Shown: positions 22,432 to 32,795 of the stretch, one piece after another
Layout of the letters: the number at the start of each line of letters is the position of its first letter
Position numbering within the stretch: the first letter of the stretch is position 1
Assembly (NCBI RefSeq): GCF_910592395.1
Contig: NC_088326.1
Span: 8,625,001 to 8,689,000, forward strand
Direction: 5' to 3'
DNA length: 64,000 nt
Source of the DNA: Lineus longissimus
Taxonomy: Eukaryota; Nemertea; Pilidiophora; Heteronemertea; Lineidae
Notes under the pieces: model-generated
Database searches by the model: none
Told to the model about the DNA's origin: nothing
What the model saw: only the letters and a program-made list of their open reading frames with translations
Program-made: the position numbers and the translations under genes

Positions 22432-22923
22432 ACTCACAAAACGTATAGTGAGTGTAATGGTCACGTATGTATACACTGTATGTAAAGTGTAAAGAAAATT
22501 CATATATCCATCATGTCCATCGAATCTGAACAAATTTGTGCAGACCCATGACAATTCTGGTTCCGGTACAGTTTTGTCGCATTCCATATGGGCCGCGCGT
22601 TGGCCGATCCTGCATTCATGACGCACCGCACCCACAGTTACGACGTCGGACGTGAATCCCATTGTTTCCTTCCTCGTGACGCAATTATTTCATGACGTCA
22701 TGAGCCATTGACCATTCACACAAACTTTCCGAAAATCGGAGCGCACAGCGAGAGCTTAATATGTAAAGAGCAAGCTCTAGTGAACTCACACAACTGTTTG
22801 ACATGGGGGAGCCCCCCAAACCCCCGTCCTGACATATTTAGCCAGTACATTGGGGGATGAGTCCCCCAAACCCCCTCCCCCGTTCTCTGAAAGTGACAGG
22901 TTTTAGTCAGTACATTGGGGGAA

Positions 22924-22959
<36 letters not shown>

Positions 22960-23302
22960 ACTCTAAAAATAGAATTCCTTGGAGACGCTGAACAATAAGG
23001 CCCCATAAAGAAATAGTCCCCGCCCCGGCAGCTGTCTCATATCTGCGGACAGAAGCAGCTCTTTGTGGTGAAATAATAATTGAATTTTCCACCTGCTAGC
23101 CTAGATATTTATGTATGTTTCTGCACCAGTTAGTTAATAACGAAGTTTTGTAGCTGATATATTCTGTTTTAACGCGTTTTTTTGGATTCGTTTGGCGCCA
23201 AAATCAAGAATGGCAAATTTACGATCTTGACACTAGAGGCGCTGGTGTCGTTCCGGAACGGTAGATGCTAAATCGGATAGCCAGGCGGTATGGGAACTCC
23301 TG
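22432..23302 (+). mobile_element. foldback-like element F, copy I (left part)
   Basis: 22432-22728 matches 29245-29495 directly and 30600-30895 in reverse. 22740-23302 matches 29950-30455 in reverse. It is therefore the same element as 29235-30898 in opposite orientation. It is split at 23303 by the Harbinger composite and resumes at 29133-29234, where the sequence CACTCTGACCACGTG continues the interrupted word. It includes the C-rich hairpins and a 29-base C run. Confidence 0.65.
22800..22955. repeat. G/C hairpin cluster and C29 run
   Basis: Three near-repeats of the form GGGGGAGCCCCCCAAACCCCC are followed by an uninterrupted run of 29 C (22926-22954). The opposite-orientation copy at 30309-30420 has a run of 26 G. 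Such runs may be under- or over-called in the assembly. G-quadruplex formation is possible on one strand. Confidence 0.8.
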
Positions 23303-23567
23303 GGCCCGGTTTCACAAAGAATCTTAAGTCTGTTTTGGTGACTTAAGTATGAGAATTTCTTAAGTTTTGTCTTAAGTTGATTCACAAAGAATCTTAACTC
23401 GCCTAGCCGACTTAAGTACCCCAAAAACTTAAGCACAGTAGCTACCGTACTTTAGTCGGAATGAAGGACACAAGATGCTTTGAGATTCGTACTTAAGTTT
23501 TTGACTTGGCTTAGTCATAATATTATGACTTAAGACAAACACCTAAGATTCTTTGAGAAACCGGGCC
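23303..23567. mobile_element. 265-bp MITE with GGCCCGGTTTCACAAAG termini
   Basis: Perfect to near-perfect inverted ends (CCCGGTTTCACAAAGAATC; CTCAAAGAATCTTAGG read from the right), several CTTAAG words inside and CTG on both sides. A direct-repeat copy of the right flank at 26537 (GACCTGGTCACATT) lacks the MITE. It is likely a Harbinger-derived non-autonomous element. Confidence 0.75.
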
Positions 23568-24314
23568 CTGGTCACATTTTGGTTCAGTATGTTTCAATTA
23601 AACATGAACGGTTGAGGATTGCTCCGAAGTAATCTTTGCTATCGAGGTCGTTCATTGGTCTACTTTGTGATGGGGCGGGTTATCAGGTGTGGATCTGCTC
23701 GTGCTGGCCTTGGCTCTGAGTGTAACAGCATCTGTTATCTCGCCAGGTCTGGTTGTGGCAGCATCTGCAATCTCATGCAGATCTGGTTGTGCCAGCATTT
23801 CCTGTCTATCAGGTCTGGTTGTGAGAGCATATGTTGTATTAGCAGGTCTGGTTGTGGCAGCATATTATGGTATGGTTGTTGCAGTATATCTGCTGTCTCT
23901 TCAGGTCTGGTGTTCTGATTTCATGCAATCCCTTGATGAAAATAATCAGTATTCACCATGTGAAAATGAGACACAATTTTCTTAAGCGTGGAGACAAGGT
24001 CCACCCTGTAGAAACATGGTGCACTACGTTAGGAGAGTACACATCTAGATCAGACAGAGTACGCATAGTGAAGGGGCATGGCACATTCAGCAAAGACTTG
24101 GTATACTCCCTGGCAACATGGCGAGCAATGAAGGGGAGTGCACATCCAGAAGAGATATTGTGCACTACTGTCTCATTGGCCGAAAGTCATTTCTGCAGGT
24201 AACAATATAGAGCGACGGTAAAATACACAGGCCCGTTGCGGTGGAAAACAGAAATGTCCTCGTTTTTCACTTTCGCTCCGATATCTTTGAACAGGGTGAC
24301 AAGTTCATGTACTA
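23568..24314. repeat. direct repeat, left copy, with minisatellite
   Basis: Matches 26538-27190 in the same orientation (GGTTCAGTATGTTTCAA to GAAAATGAGACACA). Inside, about 23690-23910, a minisatellite of GGTCTGGTTGTG-GCAGCATCTGC words repeats every 33-45 bases. The hydrophobic frames across it (for example 23689-23985) follow from the repeat and are not called as genes. Confidence 0.65.
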
Positions 24315-24406
24315 CAGGGTGGCCCAGAATTAATTTCCCTCACACAATGGACACACACAATAGAATTCTATTGTGCAAGGGATCAAAACATTTCTGGGCC
24401 ACCCTG
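24315..24406. mobile_element. 92-bp mariner-like MITE
   Basis: Termini CAGGGTGGCCCAGAA and TTCTGGGCCACCCTG are perfect inverted repeats flanked by TA on each side (24313-24314 and 24407-24408). This is the pattern of Tc1/mariner elements. No coding capacity. Confidence 0.8.
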
Positions 24407-25080
24407 TAGAGTTTCGTGAGTTTCCTCATCAGCCTCAGGTCGGCCAATGATTTTGACAGGACCTCAGTTGGCGCCATCTGAGCTAAAAAAGTGGAACTAC
24501 GCGATTACTTAAAATTAAAAATTGCCTCATTGTGAGGTGGAAATATCCCCCTTGTTAGGGGGGGAACGGGGGACGAATTATTCCATGAACCCCAAACATG
24601 GTACTGCCGACCGTTGCCGGCCACAGCGTCTCTTTGCTCCGAACTTACTTACTGGGTAGGACCCTTATATGCAGTACAAATTCTCGCTGCATTGCTCCTG
24701 TGTGGACGTTTCATGTGCGTACTATGTAGTATGGCTGGCCAACGGCAGGGGAGCCAGGAGCGGGCTCCGGACGCAATTAAATCTGCGATAGGGTCCGTGC
24801 ACATTCTGTATACATACATTTTCGTGATTTAAAAAGAAATCAATGCTGGGAGTTTCATCAAACTTTGCAGAAGTGTAGTACTATATCTTGTCAATGTCAT
24901 AAGTGAATTTGAAAAAGTTCCAATGATTCTAAATTATCTTATTAGCGTTTTCATGAGACATGTCAGAATTTGACACTCGCCGACAGGCGACACGGCCCGT
25001 CACGGGGCCGTGTTTTTGACTGTTAATCCCATCTGCCATGTTTCAGGCCCTCTAAAACGCGAAACAGCCTGCAATGGCCC
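24407..25080. other. repeat-derived sequence without genes
   Basis: 24440-24800 is a diverged relative of 27230-27470 (GGCGCCATCTGAGCTAA; ACCCTTATAT). A 72-codon frame at 24614-24832 is not conserved there. No gene is called. Confidence 0.4.
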
Positions 25081-25084
25081 TCTG

Positions 25085-25550
25085 TCCTCTCGCAGGCATT
25101 ACCCCCCCCCCCCCCCCGATTACCCCCTCCACATACAAGTATAAACCCCGGGAGTACCCACGGACGTTGAGAAAGCAAGTTTGAAAATAATGGGTTAAAT
25201 GCCCCTGCTGGTCTCAACTTGTCACAATCTTGTCCATTGACAATACAAAGTTATCTTTGTGTGTGGGCAGGAAGCCAGTAATAGTTAAGCTAATATGTAA
25301 AGTCAAGGACTTAGTGAGCCCCCCTTTAGGTCGGGGGAGCTCCCCCGAACCCCCCTACGAGCATATGTTAAGTGCAAGCTCTAACAACTACAGCTGTTAC
25401 AATGGGGGGACACCCCCCAAACCCCCCTCCGTCGACATAGGTTTTTACCAGTGCGTTGGGGGGAAGCTCCCCCCAAACCCCCCCCCCCCCGGTGGACAGT
25501 CAACTAGCCCTTCTGTGTCATACTGCTGGAGGGGGGGTGCGATGGGACCA
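25085..25550. repeat. G/C hairpin repeats
   Basis: A C16 run (25102-25117) is followed by three units of the form GGGGGAGCTCCCCCGAACCCCCC spaced about 70-80 bases apart (25320-25490). They resemble those at 22800-22955, so the same family occurs three times in 8 kb. Frames read through them are artefacts of the repeats. Confidence 0.75.
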
Positions 25551-26537
25551 TCCATATAGTTCCTTCCGACACATTTTTGTTTTGGTAATTAATGTAATAC
25601 ATTGTGATTGTCCTTATTCACGGGAATCGGGCGTTTCCAGTGATATACGACACTTAAATGGATTGTCCTCATGCATTCACTTTGGAAACGCATTTTAAAA
25701 TAGATGTCACGTCCTGTTAATGGGGCACGTCATCATCGCGTACATTTGGGAAAAACTCCCTAACGAGACCGGAGCAGACGGCTGAAAGTAGTTTATTTAT
25801 TGGCCGCTAGGGTACAGAATGTACGTCGCTCACCCGAATTTTTCACGCAACTATAGCTAAATAGAGCTAGTTCTAGTTTGTGATTCATTTTGATACTTTA
25901 GATTTGGGCAGTAGACCAATATAACTTAGTCGTCAGTGTGGTTTTAAGCTGGAAAAACGTATTTATTTTTCTTAAAGTGCCTTTTTTGGACGGGTGTGTG
26001 CGATTGTTTTGTTTTTATGTCACGTGACCTCGACCATGTCGACACAAAATTGAAATAAACCACCCTTTTCTGTCATTATTTAGGACGGATATTTCTCTAA
26101 TAAAAATATTAATATAATTGGCCAATTTCTTAGGCATATGATGTAGCGAATTCCCATGAAGATTTTAATTTAATTTAACTTAATTTCAACCAATGGGATA
26201 GCAACCACCACCGGAAGATCGCGGAGAAATCGGTAAACTCAACGGAGTTAATTCAGAAATTTACCAAAAAAAATTGTTTGTAGGATATACAATAGTTACT
26301 CTCTTTATTTCTAATCATTCACTATATACTCCCGCACACACGTGTATCTTAAGAGCCCCTCCTAAGAGGGGGGCTTATCAATTTTAATTGCGAAACACAA
26401 ACTCCAGAGCGGCTCTATAGTCTCCAGGCCCATCCTATTCTTGGCACAACTTGGCCGATATCGGACCGATATCACGCCGATGAGTAAAACGACATAAAGG
26501 GCACTCAGACTTGGGCCTCTATCCTTCCTATTGACCT
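25551..26537. other. no recognisable feature
   Basis: AT-rich sequence with no long frame. GGCCGATATCGGACCGATATC (26451-26471) is a small palindrome. Nothing else was recognised. Confidence 0.35.
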
Positions 26538-27190
26538 GGTCACATTATAGGTTCAGTATGTTTCAAAACATGAACGCGGATTGAGGATTGCTCCGAAGTA
26601 ATCTTTGCTATCGAGCTCGTTCATTGGTCTGCTTTGAGATGGATTATCAGGTGTGGAACTGCTCGTGTTGCCCTTGGCTCTGGGTGTAACAGCATTTGTT
26701 ATCTCACCTGGTCTGGTTGTGACAGCATCTGCAATCTCATCAGGTCTGGTTGTGCCAGCATCTCCTGTCTATCTGCCAGCATCTCCTGTCTGGTTGTGAC
26801 AGCAAATGCTGTATTATCAGGTCTGGTTGTGACAGCATGTTGAGGTAAGGTTGGCTCTAGGAAAATTCATCCCCGGAAAACTCGTCCCCAGAAAATTCGC
26901 CCCGAGGAAAATTTGTCCTTGGATAATTCGTCCCCGAGGAAAATTCGTCACCGGATAACTCACCCCTGAGGAAAATTCGTCCCCGGAATATTTGTCCCCA
27001 GAAAATTCGTCCCCGAGGAAAATTCGTCAGGGAATTTTCCTGGGACGAATTTTCCTGTAACCGGTATGGTTGTTGCAGCATCTGCTGTTTCTTCAGGTCT
27101 GATGTTCTGATTTCATGCAATCCCTTATGAAAATGATCAGGTATTCACCATGTGAAAATGAGACACATTTTTCCTGAGACAAGGAGACAA
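26538..27190. repeat. direct repeat, right copy, with two minisatellites
   Basis: The right copy of 23568-23990. 26655-26850 holds the GGTCTGGTTGTGACAGCATC minisatellite. 26860-27060, absent from the left copy, is a second minisatellite of GAAAATTCGTCCCCG words in about 17-19-base steps. On the minus strand it reads as repeated RGEFSGDEFSGDEFS-like peptides (27120-26857), which is not evidence for a gene. Confidence 0.7.
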
Positions 27191-27728
27191 TGGCATCCCA
27201 GCTGATATATTCGTACGACACTCATCTTCTCTGGGGCCGCCATCTGAGCTAAGAAAATGGAACTAGGCAATTACGAAAACTCAAAAATATCGCCCGTTTC
27301 TAGGGCGGGGGACGATTTACAGCTGGAACCCCTGAACCAGCTCCCTCCGATCCGTCATTCATCAAGTCAAAGCAAGTATGCACCTGGTTTAATCCGTTGT
27401 TTATCTTATTAATATACTACCCAGCAAGACCCTTATATACTGTGCAAATTCTCTCGGCATTACATCCATGGTGTTAACCCCACTTACGTAGCAGGTGCGT
27501 TGCAGGTCATTGGTCTATGCTGCCACCTATTAGTGAGGACAATATCTAGTATTCCCGGCAAATTCCCAGAAAACCTATCACCAGTATCAGATCACAGGTT
27601 GCAAGTGTTCTGGCCTATTGTGTAAATGTAAATAGAAATATTTACTTGTATTTTTATTAAACCGATCAGATCACAAGTTGCCTACACGTCTAGAGTAACG
27701 TTACATTATTTACTTTATCATGTTTATT
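27191..27728. other. repeat-derived sequence without genes
   Basis: Starts with sequence related to 24440-24800. The rest has no long frame and no match to other parts of the window. Confidence 0.35.
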
Positions 27729-27735
27729 GCATATT

Positions 27736-28493
27736 CAGGGCTTTAGATAACTTTTTTGGTCAGGTGGTCAAGTACTTCCTTAACATTATTGATGCACCAT
27801 TTTGGGAGTTTGGGGTTTTAACTGGCATTGCAAATACTCCCAACTTGTCAGTATTATCCCAGGCTGGGCGTACAGATACTTCCAATTTCCTAAGGTTGGA
27901 AGTATAAAATCATGTTATGCAATGCATGTTATGTTATGCAATGCATGTTGTGATCCAGAGTTCCCTTGCATCTCAAACCACAGAGTAAGTGTAGAGCTTG
28001 TCCTATTTCGCCACCTCGTCGTCTTAGCTGATAATGGCTGTTCCAGGCTTCATTATTCATGCTCAACAGCTGGACAGCCGACGGGAACCCCTGAATTCCG
28101 AAATGAAAGCCCCTAAACAATGGAGCCAAAGCATGACAGATTGGTACTTAAGTTCCTCGTTGGTGGCACTGCCGTGCAGAATTCGTAATTAGATATAATC
28201 AATACCAGTAACCTTGAGCTTCAGTAACCAATCACAGCTCTCACTCTGGGCATGTGCCACTAGGATGACTTCACCGGCCGCCAAATATGGTCAGCTACTA
28301 TCGTAGTAAAACATTTTCATTCATAAAGCTGTTTATGCAACATCGTTCATTGGCCAGCCGCGGTAGAGTAGCGTCAGCGGGGGATTTTGGAACTAATTGT
28401 GACAGACTGACTATCAAGTGCCGGCCGTGCAGAGGAGTGTGAGGCGGGCGGTATATACGCCCATACGCCCATACGCCCGTTATCTAAAGCCCT
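27736..28493. mobile_element. hAT-like non-autonomous element, about 760 bp
   Basis: Termini CAGGGCTTTAGATAAC and GTTATCTAAAGCCCT are inverted repeats. GCATATT flanks both sides (27729-27735 and 28494-28500); the eighth base differs by one mismatch. The CAGGGC start and 7-8-bp duplication fit the hAT superfamily. Near the right end CCCATACG repeats. No transposase frame is seen. Confidence 0.7.
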
Positions 28494-28566
28494 GCATATT
28501 GAACTGGCCACTAGTTGTTTATGAGCTTGAGGACAAATATTTTGACATTGAGGAGGCCTAACCTAT

Positions 28567-28743
28567 TCACTTCATCGGCCACTCCCAGGCCGCCTTTTTG
28601 GATGGTTTTGTAACGGCCCATGGGGTTGTGTCCCCAGGGCCACTAAATTTCCCAATACACTGCCGCTGTCGTATCATTACGGCCTCCATCAGCATCGCCT
28701 GTTCACTCTGAGACCAATTCGCTGCTCGCTTCTTGTCCGCCAT
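28567..28743 (-). pseudogene. Myb/SANT-like domain fragment of a Harbinger-type element
   Basis: From ATG 28743 the minus strand encodes MADKKRAANWSQSEQAMLM..., then GKFSG and KKAAW, ending at 28567. This fits the N-terminal Myb/SANT-like domain of the DNA-binding protein of Harbinger elements and of NAIF1-like host proteins (W-x-x-x-E-x-x-x-L-x-x-x-V near the start, GKF, then AW). Just after KKAAW, the next frame reads VADEVNRLGLL, the expected continuation (AWEEVADEVN in the family), so a 1-2-base frameshift has broken the gene. It lies in the right half of the 5.8-kb composite, transcribed inward from the right terminus, as in autonomous Harbingers. No DDE nuclease was found. Confidence 0.65.
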
Positions 28744-29132
28744 TTTTTTGGATTTCCCGCTCCTTTTTTTTTACGTACCGGCTATAAACCGCCCACGCCA
28801 TTTGCACCACGCCGACTTTATACCACGTGCTCCCGATTTCGCAATCCAAAATGTCTTTCTGACCTCCTTCGTTGACGAGCAGTTGAAGAGTTCCATAAAA
28901 AAGCGTTCGGCAATTTCCGTCATCGAACAGAAACTCCCGAAGTGTTGTGGAACTATCGGAGGCTGGATCAAACGGCCAGCTCTGCGGATTTTACATGACT
29001 TAAGTCAGAACGCAAAAACTAAGCTAAGATTGTGCTCAGATCCTTTGTGATTCGCACTTAAGTTTTTTGCTTAGCTTAGCAAAAAAATCATATCTTAAGT
29101 TTAAAACTTAAGATTCTTTGTGAAACCGGGCC
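28744..29132 (-). mobile_element. right terminal region of the Harbinger-type element
   Basis: From the Myb-like start codon to the terminus at 29132. It includes CTTAAG-rich sequence like that of the 265-bp MITE. It is probably the 5' leader and promoter of the former autonomous element. The plus-strand frame 28733-29050 was not recognised. Confidence 0.5.
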
Positions 29133-29234
29133 CTGCACTCTGACCACGTGACCTACATCATTACTTCACAGTTCCGGCACTGGGTCGAGTTTGGCAGTTA
29201 CTAGAAATCACGTGACTGGATATGGATTTAGTAA
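29133..29234 (+). mobile_element. foldback-like element F, copy I (right remnant)
   Basis: Continues the sequence interrupted at 23302 (CACTCTGACCACGTGACC). It matches 29905-29950 and 29700-29740, both in reverse. Confidence 0.6.
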
Positions 29235-29564
29235 CTCACACAGTGAGTGTAATGGTTACGTATGTATAAAGTGTAAACAAAATTCATATATCCATCGAAT
29301 CTGAAAAAAATTCTGCAGACCCATGACAATTCTGGTTCCGGTACAGTTTGTCGCATTCCATACGGGCCGCGCGTTGGCCGATCCTGCATTCACGACGCAC
29401 CGCACCCACAGTTACCACGTCGGACGTGATTCCCATTGTTTCCTTCCTCGTGACGCAATTATTTCATGACGTCATGAGCCATTGACCATTCACACAAGTA
29501 GATTTATTCACACCGGCGCCACTGAAGTGCGGGTGTGGGACATCATGTATTTAAAAATCGTCTG

Positions 29565-29765
29565 CTAGGACATACAGGACAACGTCGGCGGAGACAGTCG
29601 TGACATTTCATTGCAGACAAAGCAAACGTCCTCTTCTTCTCGATTTACGTACTTCACTTCAAAAAAGTCAGTTTTAACACTACTAAATCCAGATCCAGTC
29701 GCGTGATTTCTAGTAACTGCCAAACTCGACCCAGTGCCGGTGTAACATCTGTGGTTGTTCCCCAT
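29565..29765 (-). CDS. arm-encoded frame with a CxxC motif (left arm)
   Basis: A 66-codon minus frame whose last 40 residues (SVKTDFFEVKYVNREEEDV then CFVCNEMS, ending LSCMS and a stop) are encoded again on the plus strand in the right arm, at about 30451-30570. The two differ at only two or three residues. CFVC could be half of a zinc-binding site. Identity between arms can come from arm homogenisation, so this alone does not show a gene. No family was recognised. Confidence 0.3.
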   Translation of the reverse strand: MGNNHRCYTGTGSSLAVTRNHATGSGFSSVKTDFFEVKYVNREEEDVCFVCNEMSRLSPPTLSCMS

Positions 29766-30450
29766 GTGTCAGTGTTTCCAAACAATAGGCAGCTAGAGAG
29801 ACCACGACTTTTCAATAGGGGGGATACACAGAAAAACTTGTCAATCTATTTTTGAGCGTTCCCAAACAATGACGGGAAACACTCACACACGGGAAACACT
29901 CACATATAATACACCGGAACTGTGAAGTAATGATGTAGGTCACGTGGTCAGAGTGCAGGAGTTCCCGTACCGCCTGGCTATCCGATTTAGCATCTACCGT
30001 TCCGGAACGAATCAGCGCCTCTAGTGTCAAGATCGTAAATTTGCCATTCTTGATTTTAGCGCCAAACGAATCCAAAAAAACGCGTTCAAGCAATTAAGAA
30101 TACATCAGCTACAAAAATTCGTTATTAACTAACTGGTGAAGAAACATACACAAATATCTAGGCTAGCAGGTGGAAAATCCAATTATTATTTCACCACAAA
30201 GAGCTGCGATCTGTCCGCAGATATGAGACAGCTACCGGGGCGGGGACTATTTCTTTATTGGGCCTTATTGTTCAGCGTCTCCAAGGAATTCTATTTTCAG
30301 AGTCCAATGGGGGGGGGGGGGGGGGGGGGGGGGGCCTTCCCCCCGATGTACTGACTAAAACTTGTCACTTTCAGAGAACGGGGGAGGGGGTTTGGGGGGC
30401 TCCCCCATGTCAAACAGTTGTGTGAGTTCACTAGAGCTTGCTCTTTACAT

Positions 30451-30570
30451 ATTAGTGTTAAAACTGACTTTTTTGAAGTAAAGTACGTAAATCGAGAAGA
30501 AGAGGACGTTTGCTTTGTCTGCAATGAAATGTCACAACTGTCTCCGTCGACGTTGTCCTGTATGTCCTAG
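30451..30570 (+). CDS. arm-encoded frame with a CxxC motif (right arm)
   Basis: The plus-strand partner of 29565-29765, reading SVKTDFFEVKYVNREEED and then CFVCNEMSQLSP to a TAG at 30568-30570. No start codon lies close upstream, so it would be a terminal exon or a fragment. Confidence 0.3.
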   Translation: MSVKTDFFEVKYVNREEEDVCFVCNEMSQLSPSTLSCMS

Positions 30571-30898
30571 CAGACGATTTTTAAATACATGATGTCCCAA
30601 ACCCGCACTTCAGTGGCGCCGGTGTGAATAAATCTACTTGTGTGAATGGTCAATGGCTCATGACGCCATGAAATAATTGCGTCACGAGGAAGAAAACAAT
30701 GGGAATCACGTCCGACGTTGTAACTGTGGGTGCGGTGCGTCGTCAATCGCGGCCCATATGGAATGCGACAAACTGTACCGGAACCAGAATTGTCATGGGT
30801 CTGCACAAATTTTTTCAGATTCGATGGACATGATGGATATATGAATTTTGTTTACACTTTATACATACGTAACCATTACACTCACTACGTTGTGTGAG

Positions 30899-31204
30899 TG
30901 ATTAGTGTGATTGTCAATTTGACTCGTTCCTCTTTGGGTCCCCTGAGTCAGGCCGCTACTGGTATAAACGCTATCGATTGTGCAACTAGATTTGCTAGCT
31001 ATTTTGATTAAAAAATCGTGACGATAAGGCAACATCTTGACAATAGCAAAATAACCTAAAACCAGCTTCAATACCGCGGACATCTGATATGGTTTTGTGT
31101 GACTTTGAACCATGTACAATATCTGAATTGGAAAAAAAATTATAAGGTCAACATCAGTCAAAACATCTATACTGGGTCCCATTCCCTACCAACGTTTAAA
31201 GGAT
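30899..31204. other. unclassified sequence between element F and a LINE
   Basis: A 107-codon minus frame (31182-30859) crosses into element F and was not recognised. Nothing else is seen. Confidence 0.3.
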
Positions 31205-32570
31205 GTGATACGGAATATATTACAGTTCTTGGAGTTCTTCGAGCTCATCAATTGCTCTTTGTCTACTGGTGAATTCCCCGACAGTATGAAACTAGAAATC
31301 ATAGCCCCTATTCTGAAAAAGCAGGGAGCGGATGAGTCTGAGCTGAAGAACTATCGAACCGTCTTCAATTTGTCGTCTTTTTCAAAGCTTTTTGAACGTG
31401 TGGTAGCAGCCAGGCTCCACAGCCATCTTGCGGCTAGCAATATGTAGAACCCAAATCAATCAGCTTCCCGTCCTGATCACAGTGTGGAGACTGCATTGCT
31501 ATCCATCACCAAGTTTCGACAAGAGAGACGGTGTCGCTCATCGGCTAAAGTCATCGCAGACCATGACATCAGTGGTCACTTTTACGCAGACGACACGCAG
31601 AAGTGGCACGCCTTTAGTTAATTATGACCCCACATCGTTGGCCCGAGTGATCACTAAGATTGAAAACTACCTTAGCGATGTGCGCCTGTGGATAACGCAG
31701 AATAAGCTTCAGCTCAATGATTTAAAAACAGAGTTTTGATTGCTACGTCTCCTTATCAAAATGATAAACTAGTATTTAGTGATGTCAATCTAAGAATCGG
31801 TGACGTTCAAATTCGTTCAAGTGAGTCGGCACGCAATTTGCGTATTTTTTTATATTCAGTTAACTTTTCACAAGCATATATCTCAGGTTGTATCGGCCGG
31901 TTTCTTATATCTGCGCAAGATTGTATCTCTCAAGAAATATCTGCCTGCAGACCTTTTGGGCAATCTTGGGCACGCTTTTATCACATCAAGACGTGATTTC
32001 GGTAATTCCTTGTTTTATGGTCTCCCTGTCTGTGAAACAAACCGCCACCAGAAACTTCTTTGATGGGTACAAGAAAATACAATCATTTCACACCTAGTTT
32101 GTATAACATCCCTTGGCTATCCGTTCAACAACGTATTGAATTTAAAATTTTAATCTTTGCTTTCAAAGCCGTGCATGGCACAGGCCCCAACTATCTTCGG
32201 CTTCCACTCCAGGGATCGAGACAAGAAATCAGAGCTCACTCAGCTCCAACCTTTGAGTGGAAACGGTCCAAGAAAGTAACTGCCTGGGATAGGGCTTTCA
32301 TAGCCTGTCCTCCGCGTCTTTGGAACGCACTGTCTATATACATCGTAGGCAGATTCATTGTTTTATCAGTTTTAAGAATAATATTCGGACCTATATTTTT
32401 ACGGAGGCTTTTAAAAATTACATATATTTATGGCTTTAACAGTGTTTTAAAGTGCTTTACCATTTTTTATGCTTGCCATGTGTAATTATCCCTTGTAAAG
32501 CGCCAATGACAATTAATTTTTAAGTGGCGGTGTGTAAAAATATATATCATTATTATGTAATTATTATTAG
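31205..32570 (+). pseudogene. decayed CR1/L2-like LINE reverse transcriptase
   Basis: Consecutive frames carry FPDSMKLEIIAPILKK, a NYRTVFNLSSFSKLFERVV finger motif, ASRPDHSVETALL, then directly HFYADDTQ, and a C-terminal region with FGNSLFYGLP and WLSVQQRIEFKILIFAFKA. The block between ETALL and YADD is shortened, so part of the palm domain is deleted. There are several stops and frame changes (for example at 31445 and 31737). The 3' end has GTAAAGCGCC and TTATTA words as in CR1/L2 tails. The 5' end is truncated. Confidence 0.8.
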
Positions 32571-32574
32571 TTAT

Positions 32575-32795
32575 AATCGTTCGCATGATCAGGTCGTGGG
32601 TTCGATTCCCGGCTGAGTCGCCACTTAGCAACTTCCTACTGGTTGAGTCCGATTGATCGCTTAGTAGCTGCTTGTTGAAACCCCAGATTGATTTCTGCGG
32701 AGACCGGGATAATAAATATTTCCAAAAGCACATTGAGCAAGGTGCGAAAGCATGGAAAAGCGTTATATAAGAAGCCAACATTATTATTATTAATA
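32575..32795 (+). mobile_element. tRNA-derived SINE, 5'-truncated, (ATT)n tail
   Basis: 32599-32609 (GGTTCGATTCC) is a Pol III B box in a tRNA T-arm context, preceded by GCATGATCAGGTCGTG and followed by CGGCTGAGTCGCCA. The body ends GAAAAGCGTTATATAAGAAGCC and an ATTATTATTATTA tail, typical of SINEs that share their 3' end with an L2/CR1-type LINE. The A box was not found, so the head is probably truncated. It is not a functional tRNA gene. Confidence 0.7.

Larger units (their letters stand above)
23303..29132. mobile_element. Harbinger-type composite insertion, 5.8 kb, CTG duplication
   Basis: Both outer ends carry the terminus GGCCCGGTTTCACAAAG (left, 23303) and its complement (right, to 29132), flanked by CTG. 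Removing the segment restores GGGAACTCCTGCACTCTGACC, which is exactly what the opposite-orientation copy has at 29945-29965. A further inward-facing terminus at 23567 closes a 265-bp MITE at the left end, so the whole may be a macrotransposon bounded by two related elements. It contains a Myb-like fragment, a hAT-like MITE, a mariner-like MITE, minisatellites and G/C hairpins. Confidence 0.7.
29235..30898 (-). mobile_element. foldback-like element F, copy II, arms of about 460 bp
   Basis: 29235-29695 and 30439-30898 are long inverted repeats (outer ends CTCACACAGTGAGTG and its partner). The centre, 29696-30438, holds G/C hairpins with a G26 run (30309-30334) and sequence shared in reverse with 22740-23302. 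Each arm encodes the same inward-reading C-terminal peptide with a CFVCNEM motif. A non-autonomous DNA element is likely. The transposase class is unknown. Confidence 0.65.

Noticed and set aside
22716-23092. Gly- and Pro-rich frames across the C29 run
   Set aside because: They are produced by homopolymer and hairpin repeats.
23619-23985. Hydrophobic Cys/Gly/Ser-rich frames
   Set aside because: They are read-through of the GGTCTGGTTGTG minisatellite in two frames.
26857-27120. Pentapeptide-like repeats on the minus strand
   Set aside because: They follow from a 17-19-base DNA minisatellite present in only one of two otherwise similar copies.
32581-32630. tRNA gene
   Set aside because: Only the B box and T-arm side are present; there is no A box or acceptor pairing, and the body and ATT tail are those of a SINE.
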